Shown here: positions 25,059 to 32,582 of the stretch, piece by piece
How the letters are laid out: every line of letters begins with the position of its first letter
How positions within the stretch are numbered: the stretch's first letter is position 1
Assembly: GCA_025930955.1 (NCBI GenBank)
Contig: JAICNY010000008.1
Location: forward strand, 1 to 32,582
Length of the DNA stretch: 32,582 bases
Source: Thermoleophilia bacterium
Lineage (GTDB): Bacteria > Actinomycetota > Thermoleophilia > Gaiellales > Gaiellaceae
Direction: 5' to 3'
The notes under the pieces: generated by a model
What the model was told of the DNA's origin: nothing
The model's input: the letters and a program-made list of their open reading frames with translations, nothing else
The model's database searches: none
Made by a program: the position numbers and the translations under genes

Positions 25059-26588
25059 ATGGCGGACCGGCCGCTCCTAGAGCTCGAGGGAATCACCAAG
25101 CGCTTCCCGGGCGTGGTCGCGAACGACGACGTCCATTTCGAGCTGGCCAAGGGCGAGGTGCACGCGCTCCTCGGCGAGAACGGGGCCGGCAAGTCCACGC
25201 TCATGAACATCCTCTACGGGCTCTACCACCCGGACGAGGGCGAGATCCGGCTGAACGGCGAGACGGTCCGGATCGACTCGCCGAGCCGGGCGATCGACCT
25301 CGGAATCGGGATGGTGCACCAGCACTTCATGCTCATCCCGGTCATGACCGTGGCGGAGAACATCGTCCTCGCCACGGAGCCGCACAAGGGCCCGTTCATC
25401 GACATCGCAGGCGCCGAGAAGCGCGTCCGCGAGCTCTCGGAGCAGTTCGGCCTCGCCGTGCGGCCCGAGGCGCGCGTCGAGTCGATCTCCGTCGGCCAGC
25501 AGCAGCGCGCCGAGATCCTCAAGGCGCTCTACCGGGGTGCCCAGATCCTCATCCTCGACGAGCCGACCGCGGTCCTGACGCCGCAGGAGGCACGCGAGCT
25601 CTTCGACATCATCGAGTCGCTCAAGGCCGAGGGGAAGTCGATCGTCTTCATCACGCACAAGCTGAACGAGGTGCTCGAGGTGGCCGACCGGATCACCGTC
25701 CTGCGCCGCGGGAAGACGATCGAGACCGTTCCGCGCGAAGGCGCGACCGAGCAGGGCCTGGCGACGCTCATGGTCGGCCGCGAGGTGCTCCTGCGCGTCG
25801 ACAAGCCGCCCGCGCACCCCGGCGACCCGGTGCTCTCCGTGACCGACCTCGAGGTGGACGACGAGCGCGGCCTTCCGGCCGTGCGCGGCGTCTCCCTCGA
25901 GGTGCGGGCGGGCGAGATCGTCGGCCTGGCGGGCGTCGACGGGAACGGGCAGAGCGAGCTCGTGGACGCGATCGCCGGCCTGCGCAAGGTGCGCGCCGGG
26001 AGAATCGTCGTCGCCGGGAAGGACGTGGCCGGCGCGAGCGCACGCGAGTCGCTCGACGCGGGCGTCGGCCACATCCCGGAGGACCGCCATCTGCGGGGCC
26101 TCGTCCTCGACTTCACGCTCGCCGAGAACCTCTCCCTCCACGACTACCGCACGGCGCCCGAGTCGCGGTTCGGCTGGCTCTACCCCCGCAAGATGGTCGC
26201 CAAGGCGCGGCGGATCCTCAAGGAGTTCGACGTGCGCGGCGGGGGCCCCGAGACGCCGGCCGCGTCGCTCTCGGGCGGCAACCAGCAGAAGGTCGTCGTC
26301 GCGCGCGAGGTCAGTCGGGATCCCGCCATCCTGCTCGCCGGGCAGCCGACCCGCGGGCTCGACGTCGGCGCGATCGAGTTCGTCCACCGGCGTCTCGTCA
26401 CCGAGCGCGACGAGGGTCGCGCGATCCTCCTCGTGAGCTTCGAGCTCGAGGAGGTTCTCTCCCTCTCCGACCGCATCCTCGTCATGTTCGAGGGCCGGAT
26501 CGTCGGCGAGTACTCGCCCGACGTGACCGAGGAGGAGCTCGGGATCGCCATGACGGGCGGTGGGCGCGAGCAGGAGGCGGCGGCGTGA
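25059..26588 (+). CDS. ABC transporter ATP-binding protein, two ATPase domains (nucleoside/sugar importer type)
   Basis: LLGENGAGKSTLMNILYGLYHPDEG, SISVGQQQRAEILKAL, ILILDEPTAVLTPQEA and second module SLSGGNQQKVVVAREV. Confidence 0.95.
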   Translation: MADRPLLELEGITKRFPGVVANDDVHFELAKGEVHALLGENGAGKSTLMNILYGLYHPDEGEIRLNGETVRIDSPSRAIDLGIGMVHQHFMLIPVMTVAENIVLATEPHKGPFIDIAGAEKRVRELSEQFGLAVRPEARVESISVGQQQRAEILKALYRGAQILILDEPTAVLTPQEARELFDIIESLKAEGKSIVFITHKLNEVLEVADRITVLRRGKTIETVPREGATEQGLATLMVGREVLLRVDKPPAHPGDPVLSVTDLEVDDERGLPAVRGVSLEVRAGEIVGLAGVDGNGQSELVDAIAGLRKVRAGRIVVAGKDVAGASARESLDAGVGHIPEDRHLRGLVLDFTLAENLSLHDYRTAPESRFGWLYPRKMVAKARRILKEFDVRGGGPETPAASLSGGNQQKVVVAREVSRDPAILLAGQPTRGLDVGAIEFVHRRLVTERDEGRAILLVSFELEEVLSLSDRILVMFEGRIVGEYSPDVTEEELGIAMTGGGREQEAAA

Positions 26589-27838
26589 CCGAGCGGGAGC
26601 GGCGGCCGCCGGAGACACCTGGGCCGGCCGAGAACGCCCCCGATCCGGAGGACGCGCCGCGCTCCTTCACCGAGTCGGTTGGCGCATGGTTCGGAACCGC
26701 CGTCGGCGGCATCGCCATTCCGGTTGCCTCGACCGTGCTCGCGTTCCTCGTCGGCGGGCTCGTCGTCGCCGCGACCGGCCACAACCCGCTCGGCGCGTAC
26801 AAGGCGATCTTCGAGGGCACCGGGCTCAACCCGCTCTCGTACATCTCCGAGGACGACAGGCGAGGCGCGTGGGCCGACCTTCAGCAGACGCTCATCATCT
26901 TCACGCCGCTCGTCCTGACGGCGATCGCAGTCGCGTTCGCCTTCCGCTGCGGGATGTTCAACATCGGCGGCCAGGGCCAGTACCTCGTCGGTGTCTACGC
27001 GGCCGTGCTCGTCGGGACGAGCCTCTCCGGGACGCCGAGCTTCCTCCACATCCTGATCGCGATCGGCGCGTCGATCCTCGCGGGGGTGATCTGGGGCGGG
27101 ATCGCCGGGATCCTCAAGGCGACCGTCGGCGCCCACGAGGTGATCACGACGATCATGCTGAACTGGATCGCCATCTACGGCGGCCAGTACCTATTCGAGC
27201 TCGGCGGGCCGCTGCAGGGCGCCCAGGAGTCGATCCCGCGCTCCGACCCGGTGATGGACGCGGTCCATCTGCCCGCCTTCCCGCTTTCGACCGGCCTCCA
27301 GCCGCTCCACATCGGCGTGCTGGTCTCGATCGCCGCGCTCGTCGTCTACACGCTTCTTCTCAACCGCACGACGCTCGGCTACGAGGTGCGCGCGGTCGGC
27401 TTCAACCCCGAGGCGGCCCGCTACGGCGGCATCTCCGTCGGGCGGAGCTACTTCCTCGCGCTCGCCATCGCCGGCGCCTTCGCCGGGCTCGCCGGCTCGC
27501 TCGACATGCTCGGCTGGAAGTACACCGTGGCGACGAACGACATCCAGATTTCGGCGGTCGGGTTCACCGGGATCGCGGTCGCGCTGCTCGGGCGCAACAA
27601 GGCGGTGGGGATCTTCCTCGCCGCGCTCCTCTTCGCCGCGCTCCAGACGGGCACGTCCGCGCGCCAGCTCGACCCGGCCGTCTTCCCGCCGGAGCTCGCC
27701 ATCCACCTCTCGACGCTGATCCAGGCGCTCATCATCCTGTTCGTCGCGACCGAGCTCCTGATCGTCTACATCTGGGGCGCGCGGAAGCGGCTCGGGTTCG
27801 GCGGCCCCGCCCGCGTCCAGCCGGAGCTGAAGGCCTGA
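26585..27838 (+). CDS. ABC transporter permease (BPD_transp_2 type)
   Basis: GTGA overlap with ATPase; multi-TM; FRCGMFNIGGQGQYLVG, GAHEVITTIMLNWIA. Confidence 0.92.
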   Translation: MTERERRPPETPGPAENAPDPEDAPRSFTESVGAWFGTAVGGIAIPVASTVLAFLVGGLVVAATGHNPLGAYKAIFEGTGLNPLSYISEDDRRGAWADLQQTLIIFTPLVLTAIAVAFAFRCGMFNIGGQGQYLVGVYAAVLVGTSLSGTPSFLHILIAIGASILAGVIWGGIAGILKATVGAHEVITTIMLNWIAIYGGQYLFELGGPLQGAQESIPRSDPVMDAVHLPAFPLSTGLQPLHIGVLVSIAALVVYTLLLNRTTLGYEVRAVGFNPEAARYGGISVGRSYFLALAIAGAFAGLAGSLDMLGWKYTVATNDIQISAVGFTGIAVALLGRNKAVGIFLAALLFAALQTGTSARQLDPAVFPPELAIHLSTLIQALIILFVATELLIVYIWGARKRLGFGGPARVQPELKA

Positions 27839-29055
27839 TGGCGACGATCGACGCCGCCGAGCGCCCTCTCGCCGACCGTCTCCGCCGGCTCACCGAGCCG
27901 CGGGCGATCGCACTGCTCGGGATCGCGCTCGGGATCCTCGCGTTCTGGCTCGCGCTGCCGCCGTGGACGATCCGCGCGGCCGGCATCCCGATCTCCGTCG
28001 GCCTGCTCGGCGCGTTCGCCGGCCTCTGGGCGCTCATGCGCGACGAGCGGAAGCTCGGGATCTGGGCGATCGCCGTCTCCGGTCTGGGGATCGCGGCAGC
28101 GCTCTGGGCGCAGGGCCGTGACGAGAGCTCGCTCCAGGCGGTCGTCTCGGTCGGACTCGTGACCGCCACGCTCCGCTTCGCGACGCCGCTCGCGTTCGCC
28201 GCGATCGGCGGGATCTTCAACGAGCGCTCCGGGATCGTGAACATCGGCCTCGAAGGGATGATGCTCGCGGGCGCGTTCTTCGGGATCTACGTGGCCGCGG
28301 AGACGGGCTCGTGGGTGCTGGGGATCGTCGGCGCGATGATCGCCGGGGCGACGTTCGGGCTCATCCACGCGTTCTTCACGATCACGATGCGCGCCGACCA
28401 GATCGTGATCGGCTTCGCGATCAACTTCCTGGCGCTCGGGTTGACCGGCTATCTCTTCCGCTCGATCTACGGGCCCGAGGGAACGCCGTCCGACGTTCCC
28501 CGCATCCCGGACGTGTCGATGCCGCAGTTCATCAAGGACATCCCGTTCGTCGGGCCCGTGTTCGGCGACCTGAGCGTGATGACGTGGCTCATCATCGTCA
28601 TCGTCGTCCTCTCCTGGGCCGTCATCTTCAAGACGCCGATCGGCCTGCGGCTGCGCTCGGTCGGCGAGCACCCGCGCGCCGCCGAGACGGTGGGGATCTC
28701 CGTTTACAAGATCCGCTACGGGGCCGTCATCCTCTCGGGGATCCTCGCCTCGCTCGGCGGGGCGTACATCTCGTTCGGCTTCGGGGGCTCGTTCAACGAG
28801 AACATGAGCGGCGGGCGCGGCTTCATCGCGCTCGCGGCCGTCATCCTCGGGAAGTGGCACCCGGTCGGCGCGTTCGGCGCGTGCCTCCTGTTCGGCTTCG
28901 CGAGCGGCCTCGCGCAGCGGCTCCAGGGCGAGGCGGACATCTCCGCGAACCTCCTCTCGACGCTTCCATACGTGCTCGTGCTGATCGCGCTCGTCGGCGT
29001 GATCGGGCGCTCGCGCCCGCCGGCGGCCGTCGGGCGGCCGTACGTGAAGCAGTAG
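27838..29055 (+). CDS. ABC transporter permease (BPD_transp_2 type)
   Basis: TGATG overlap with previous permease; FNERSGIVNIGLEGMMLAGAFFG, RADQIVIGFAINFLALGLTGYLFR. Confidence 0.93.
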   Translation: MATIDAAERPLADRLRRLTEPRAIALLGIALGILAFWLALPPWTIRAAGIPISVGLLGAFAGLWALMRDERKLGIWAIAVSGLGIAAALWAQGRDESSLQAVVSVGLVTATLRFATPLAFAAIGGIFNERSGIVNIGLEGMMLAGAFFGIYVAAETGSWVLGIVGAMIAGATFGLIHAFFTITMRADQIVIGFAINFLALGLTGYLFRSIYGPEGTPSDVPRIPDVSMPQFIKDIPFVGPVFGDLSVMTWLIIVIVVLSWAVIFKTPIGLRLRSVGEHPRAAETVGISVYKIRYGAVILSGILASLGGAYISFGFGGSFNENMSGGRGFIALAAVILGKWHPVGAFGACLLFGFASGLAQRLQGEADISANLLSTLPYVLVLIALVGVIGRSRPPAAVGRPYVKQ

Positions 29056-29082
29056 CCAGCGCGGCCGGTAGAGTCGCCGCCG

Positions 29083-29427
29083 GTGCGGAACCCGGTCGCC
29101 TTCCTCGCGCTCCTCGTCGCCCTGCTCGCGCTCGGCGCGGTGGCCGGCACGGGGTACGTCGCGCAGACGCGGTTCGAGGTGAGCTGGCTCGAGGCGGCGT
29201 ACGGGATCCCGGTCGTCGTCGTCCTCGCCCTCCTGGCCCTCGTGCTCGCGAACCGTGCACGGATGCGGCACCAGCGCACGCTCGGGCGGTCGGGCGGGAC
29301 GGCGATCGCGGGGCTCGCGCGGGTCGTCGCCGGGCTCGCGCTCCTCTGCGCGGCCGCGGCCGTCGTGGCCCTGATCGTCTTCTTCGTGCTCGTCCAGACG
29401 GACGGGCTCACGGAGGCCCCGTGGTAG
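29083..29427 (+). CDS. Small integral membrane protein (hypothetical)
   Basis: 114 aa with three hydrophobic segments; GTG start. Confidence 0.65.
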   Translation: MRNPVAFLALLVALLALGAVAGTGYVAQTRFEVSWLEAAYGIPVVVVLALLALVLANRARMRHQRTLGRSGGTAIAGLARVVAGLALLCAAAAVVALIVFFVLVQTDGLTEAPW

Positions 29428-29456
29428 CGACCTGCGTGGTCGGTCGCCACGGAAGC

Positions 29457-29462
29457 TACAAT
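29457..29462 (+). promoter_or_regulatory. Candidate -10 element (TACAAT) upstream of the rodZ-like gene
   Basis: TACAAT 35 nt upstream of ATG 29498; no convincing -35. Confidence 0.4.
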
Positions 29463-29497
29463 CGCAAGCTGCTCCGCCGCACCACCCCCTAGAGGCC

Positions 29498-30247
29498 ATG
29501 TTCGAGATCGGCAACAGCCTGCGTGAAGCCCGGCTCCGCCAGGGGCTCGACCTCGCGCGCGTCGAGGACGACACGAAGATCCGCGCGAAGTACCTCCAGG
29601 GGCTCGAGGACGAGCGCTTCGAGGTGCTCCCCTCCGAGACGTACGTCAAGGGCTTCCTCCGCACGTACGCCGAGTACCTCGGCCTCGACGGGCAGCTCTA
29701 CGTCGACGAGTACAACTCCCGCTTCTCCGCGGCGGAGGAGCCGCCGATCGCCTCGCCGCCCGCGCGCCGGCGGCGGCGGCGCGCGGCCGAGTCGAACCTC
29801 GTCGTCGCCGCGCTCGCCGGGATCGTCGCCGTGGCGGTGCTCGTCGTCGTCGCGTTCACCCTCTCGGAGGGCCGGCCGGACGTCTCGCCGACCGCGGGCC
29901 TCGGGCCCGGGACGACGACCGGGGCGCAGCCGGAGACGACGACGGAGGAGACCGGGACGGCGCCGCCGCCCGCGAACCGCGCGAGCGTCGCGCTCGTGCT
30001 CGTGGCGAGCCGCGGCGACTGCTGGGTGACGGTCCGGCGCGGCGCCCCGAACGGCGACGTCGTCTTCTCCGGGACGATCTACCAGGGTGAGACCCAGCGG
30101 TTCACCGGACGGCGGCTCTGGCTCGAGTTCGGCGACGCGCCCTCGGAGAACCTGAACGTCCGGCTGAACGGCCGGCGCGTGCGGGACTTCCCCGTCGGCG
30201 AGCCGGTCGTGATCGTGACGCCCGAGGGCGTCCGAGCCCAGGATTGA
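29498..30247 (+). CDS. RodZ-like helix-turn-helix membrane protein
   Basis: FEIGNSLREARLRQGLDLARVEDDTKIRAKYLQGLEDERFEVLPSETYVKGFLRTYAEYLGLD (HTH_25), TM segment, C-terminal DUF4115-like domain. Confidence 0.88.
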   Translation: MFEIGNSLREARLRQGLDLARVEDDTKIRAKYLQGLEDERFEVLPSETYVKGFLRTYAEYLGLDGQLYVDEYNSRFSAAEEPPIASPPARRRRRRAAESNLVVAALAGIVAVAVLVVVAFTLSEGRPDVSPTAGLGPGTTTGAQPETTTEETGTAPPPANRASVALVLVASRGDCWVTVRRGAPNGDVVFSGTIYQGETQRFTGRRLWLEFGDAPSENLNVRLNGRRVRDFPVGEPVVIVTPEGVRAQD

Positions 30248-31506
30248 GCGACCGGCCGCGGGCCGCGATCCTCCTGACGGGGAGCGAGCTCGCGCGCGGC
30301 GCGATCCGCGACGCGAACGGGCCGTTCCTCGCGCGCGAGCTGACCGGGCTCGGCCTCGAGCCCGCGCGCTGGACGCTCGTCGGCGACGCGCCCGAGGAGC
30401 TCGAGGCGGCGCTCCGCGAAGGCCTCGCGGCCCACCTCTGCGTCGTATCGGGCGGGCTCGGGCCGACGCACGACGACCGCACGGTCGAGCTCCTCGCGCG
30501 CGCGACCGGGCGGGCGCTGCACGTCGACGCGGAGCTCGAGCGGGATATCGACGGCGTCGCGCGGGCCGTGGCCGAGCGGCTCGGACGGCCGTACGCCGAG
30601 CTCGCGGTCGGCGTACGGAAGCAGGCGTCGCTCCCCGAAGGGGCGGTTTCGCTCGGCCTCGCTGGAACGGCGCCCGCGCTGCTTCTCGAGCACGAGGACG
30701 GTCGCGTCGCCGTGACGCTGCCCGGCCCGCCCGGCGAGCTGCGGCGGCTCTGGCCGCGTGTGGTCGAGTCGGCGCCCGTACAGGCCCTCGCCTCGCGTGC
30801 AAGGCCGCGGGAGCAGCGGGTCCTGCGCTTCTTCGCCGTGCCCGAGGCGGCGGTCGCGCTGGCGGTCGAGCACGCGGGCGGGGAGGGCGACGGCGTCGAG
30901 CTCACGATCTGTGCGCGCAACTTCGAGCTCGAGGTCGACCTGTTGGTCTCCCCGGGCGGGGAGGAGCGGGCCGCCGCGCTCGAGGACGAGCTCGTGGCCG
31001 GGTTCGGAGACGCGCTCTTCGCGCGCGACGAGCGGCCGGTCGCGGCGCTCGTCCTCGACCGGTGCCGGGAGCTCGGGTTGACGCTCGCGACCGCGGAGAG
31101 CTGTACGGGCGGGCTCGTGGGCGCGCGGTTGACCGACGTCGCGGGCGCGAGCGACGTGTACCTCGGCGGGGTGGTCGCGTACGCGAACGAGGTGAAGGCG
31201 GCCAGGCTCGGCGTGGGGGAGGACGTGCTCGCGCGCCACGGCGCGGTGTCGGAGGAGACCGCGCGCGCGATGGCCGCCGGGGCGCGGGCGGCGCTCGGTG
31301 CCGACGTCGGCATCGCGGTCACCGGCGTCGCCGGCCCCCGAGGCGGCACGGCGGAGAAGCCCGTCGGGCTCGTCCACGTCGCCGCGGAGGGGCCGGGAGG
31401 GGCAACCGCACGCGAGTTCCGGTTCCCGGGCGACCGGGAGGAGATCCGCGAGCGCGCGGCCGTGATGGCCCTCCACGAGGCGCGCACGCTTCTGGCACGG
31501 CTCTGA
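30244..31506 (+). CDS. cinA: CinA family competence/damage-inducible protein
   Basis: TTG start overlapping stop; AAILLTGSELARGAIRDANGPFLARELTGLG, VSGGLGPTHDDRTVELLARATG, ATAESCTGGLVGARLTDVAGASDVYLGGVVAYANEVK. Confidence 0.93.
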   Translation: MSDRPRAAILLTGSELARGAIRDANGPFLARELTGLGLEPARWTLVGDAPEELEAALREGLAAHLCVVSGGLGPTHDDRTVELLARATGRALHVDAELERDIDGVARAVAERLGRPYAELAVGVRKQASLPEGAVSLGLAGTAPALLLEHEDGRVAVTLPGPPGELRRLWPRVVESAPVQALASRARPREQRVLRFFAVPEAAVALAVEHAGGEGDGVELTICARNFELEVDLLVSPGGEERAAALEDELVAGFGDALFARDERPVAALVLDRCRELGLTLATAESCTGGLVGARLTDVAGASDVYLGGVVAYANEVKAARLGVGEDVLARHGAVSEETARAMAAGARAALGADVGIAVTGVAGPRGGTAEKPVGLVHVAAEGPGGATAREFRFPGDREEIRERAAVMALHEARTLLARL

Positions 31507-31556
31507 CACCGAATCGGCACATCCCGGCGCACTCCCGTGCGCATCCGCCGCCTAGG

Positions 31557-32099
31557 GTGGAGGGCGATGACCGCCACCGCCTCTTCGTTGCGCTCCCCTT
31601 CCCGGAGGAGACCGTGGAGCGGCTCGCGCGCTGGGGCGCCGTGGAGCTCGCCGGCGCACGGGACGCCCGGCTCGTCCCGCCGGAGAACCTCCATGTCACG
31701 CTCGCGTTCCTCGGCTCGCGGCCCGCGGGCGAGCTGGACGCGATCGCCGCGGAGCTCGCCGGGGCCGCCCGCGCCGCCGCGCCGCCGGTGCTCACCGTCG
31801 AGCGCTATCGCGAGACGCGGAGCGTCGGCATGGTCACCCTCGGCGACGAGGGCGGACGGGCGACGCGGCTCGCCGCAGACGTGGCGGAGCGGCTCGCGCG
31901 GATCGGCGTCTACCGGCCGGAGGAGCGGCCGTGGCTCCCGCACGTGACCGTCCTGCGCTTCCGCCGACGGCCGCGCCTCGCGCCCGCGCCGCCCGACCTC
32001 GGGCGGGTCAGTCCGTCCGATGTCGCTCTCTACACTTCAGTCCTGCGCCGGACGGGGGCGCAGTACGCGATCCGGGACGCATTCCCGCTAGGAGGCTGA
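31557..32099 (+). CDS. thpR: RNA 2',3'-cyclic phosphodiesterase (2H phosphoesterase)
   Basis: [16 protein letters not shown], two HxT motifs ([17 protein letters not shown]); lies between cinA and recA; GTG start inferred. Confidence 0.88.
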   Translation: MEGDDRHRLFVALPFPEETVERLARWGAVELAGARDARLVPPENLHVTLAFLGSRPAGELDAIAAELAGAARAAAPPVLTVERYRETRSVGMVTLGDEGGRATRLAADVAERLARIGVYRPEERPWLPHVTVLRFRRRPRLAPAPPDLGRVSPSDVALYTSVLRRTGAQYAIRDAFPLGG

Positions 32100-32106
32100 G
32101 AGACCG

Positions 32107-32582
32107 ATGGACCGTGAGCAAGCACTCGACGCAGCCCTGAGCCAGATCGAGCGGGCCTACGGCAAGGGCTCCGTGATGAAGATGAGCGACCAGGCCCAGG
32201 TGGCGATCCCCTCGATCTCGACCGGGTCGCTGTCGCTCGACGTGGCGCTCGGCATCGGCGGCCTCCCGCGGGGCCGCGTGGTCGAGGTGTTCGGCCCCGA
32301 GAGCTCGGGGAAGACGACGCTCGTCTACCACGTGATCGCCGAGGCGCAGCGCCGCGGCGGGATCTGCGCGTTCGTGGACGCCGAGCACGCGATGGACCCG
32401 GCGTACGCGCGCCGCATCGGCGTGAACATCGACGACCTCCTCGTCTCGCAGCCCGACAACGGGGAGCAGGCGCTCGAGATCGCCGAGCTCCTCATCCGGT
32501 CGGGCGCGCTCGACGTCGTCGCCGTCGACTCGGTCGCCGCGCTGACGCCGAAGGCGGAGATCGAGGGCGAGATGGGCGACAC
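32107..32582 (+). CDS. recA: Recombinase RecA, N-terminal part (3' truncated)
   Basis: [26 protein letters not shown]...[45 protein letters not shown]. Confidence 0.99.
   Translation, partial: MDREQALDAALSQIERAYGKGSVMKMSDQAQVAIPSISTGSLSLDVALGIGGLPRGRVVEVFGPESSGKTTLVYHVIAEAQRRGGICAFVDAEHAMDPAYARRIGVNIDDLLVSQPDNGEQALEIAELLIRSGALDVVAVDSVAALTPKAEIEGEMGD

Noticed and set aside
1-32582. tRNA or rRNA genes
   Set aside because: No cloverleaf-like or rRNA-like sequence recognised by eye; tRNAscan/Infernal would be decisive.

Overview
High-GC, actinobacterial-type (probably Thermoleophilia-like, inferred from gene order and composition only) chromosomal window. It is almost fully coding and mostly + strand. 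Order: nusA(3' end)-ylxR-infB-DUF503-rbfA-nrnA-truB-ribF-Zn-ribbon ORF | gamma-glutamyltransferase (-) | rpsO-pnp | geranylgeranyl-reductase-type FAD protein | M16 peptidase-dapB-MerB-like-dapA-rnj-hypothetical | paired palindromic repeats | small secreted protein (-) and divergent secreted protein | ribokinase-nucleoside hydrolase-ftsK-BMP-type nucleoside ABC transporter | membrane protein | rodZ-like-cinA-thpR-recA(5' part). The main discovery candidate is between dapB and dapA. Two ORFs split by the ORF caller (14602-15039 and 15046-15270) are in the same frame, separated by one TGA at 15037-15039. Together they read as one MerB (organomercurial lyase)-like protein. The TGA falls where MerB has catalytic Cys159, and it is followed at E. 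coli fdhF-like spacing by a hairpin with a GGUC apical loop (bSECIS-like). I interpret this as a selenocysteine-containing MerB-like enzyme inside a lysine-biosynthesis operon. Other notable signals: an 80-nt near-continuous hairpin with an alternative fold in the rpsO-pnp spacer; a 32-bp repeat (29/32 identical) upstream of truB and dapB; paired GGGGTCAGACCCC palindromes; recurrent -10-like hexamers 6-8 nt before start codons (possible leaderless transcripts); and a Cys/His-rich tail on NusA. All calls come from reading the sequence; no searches or folding programs were run.
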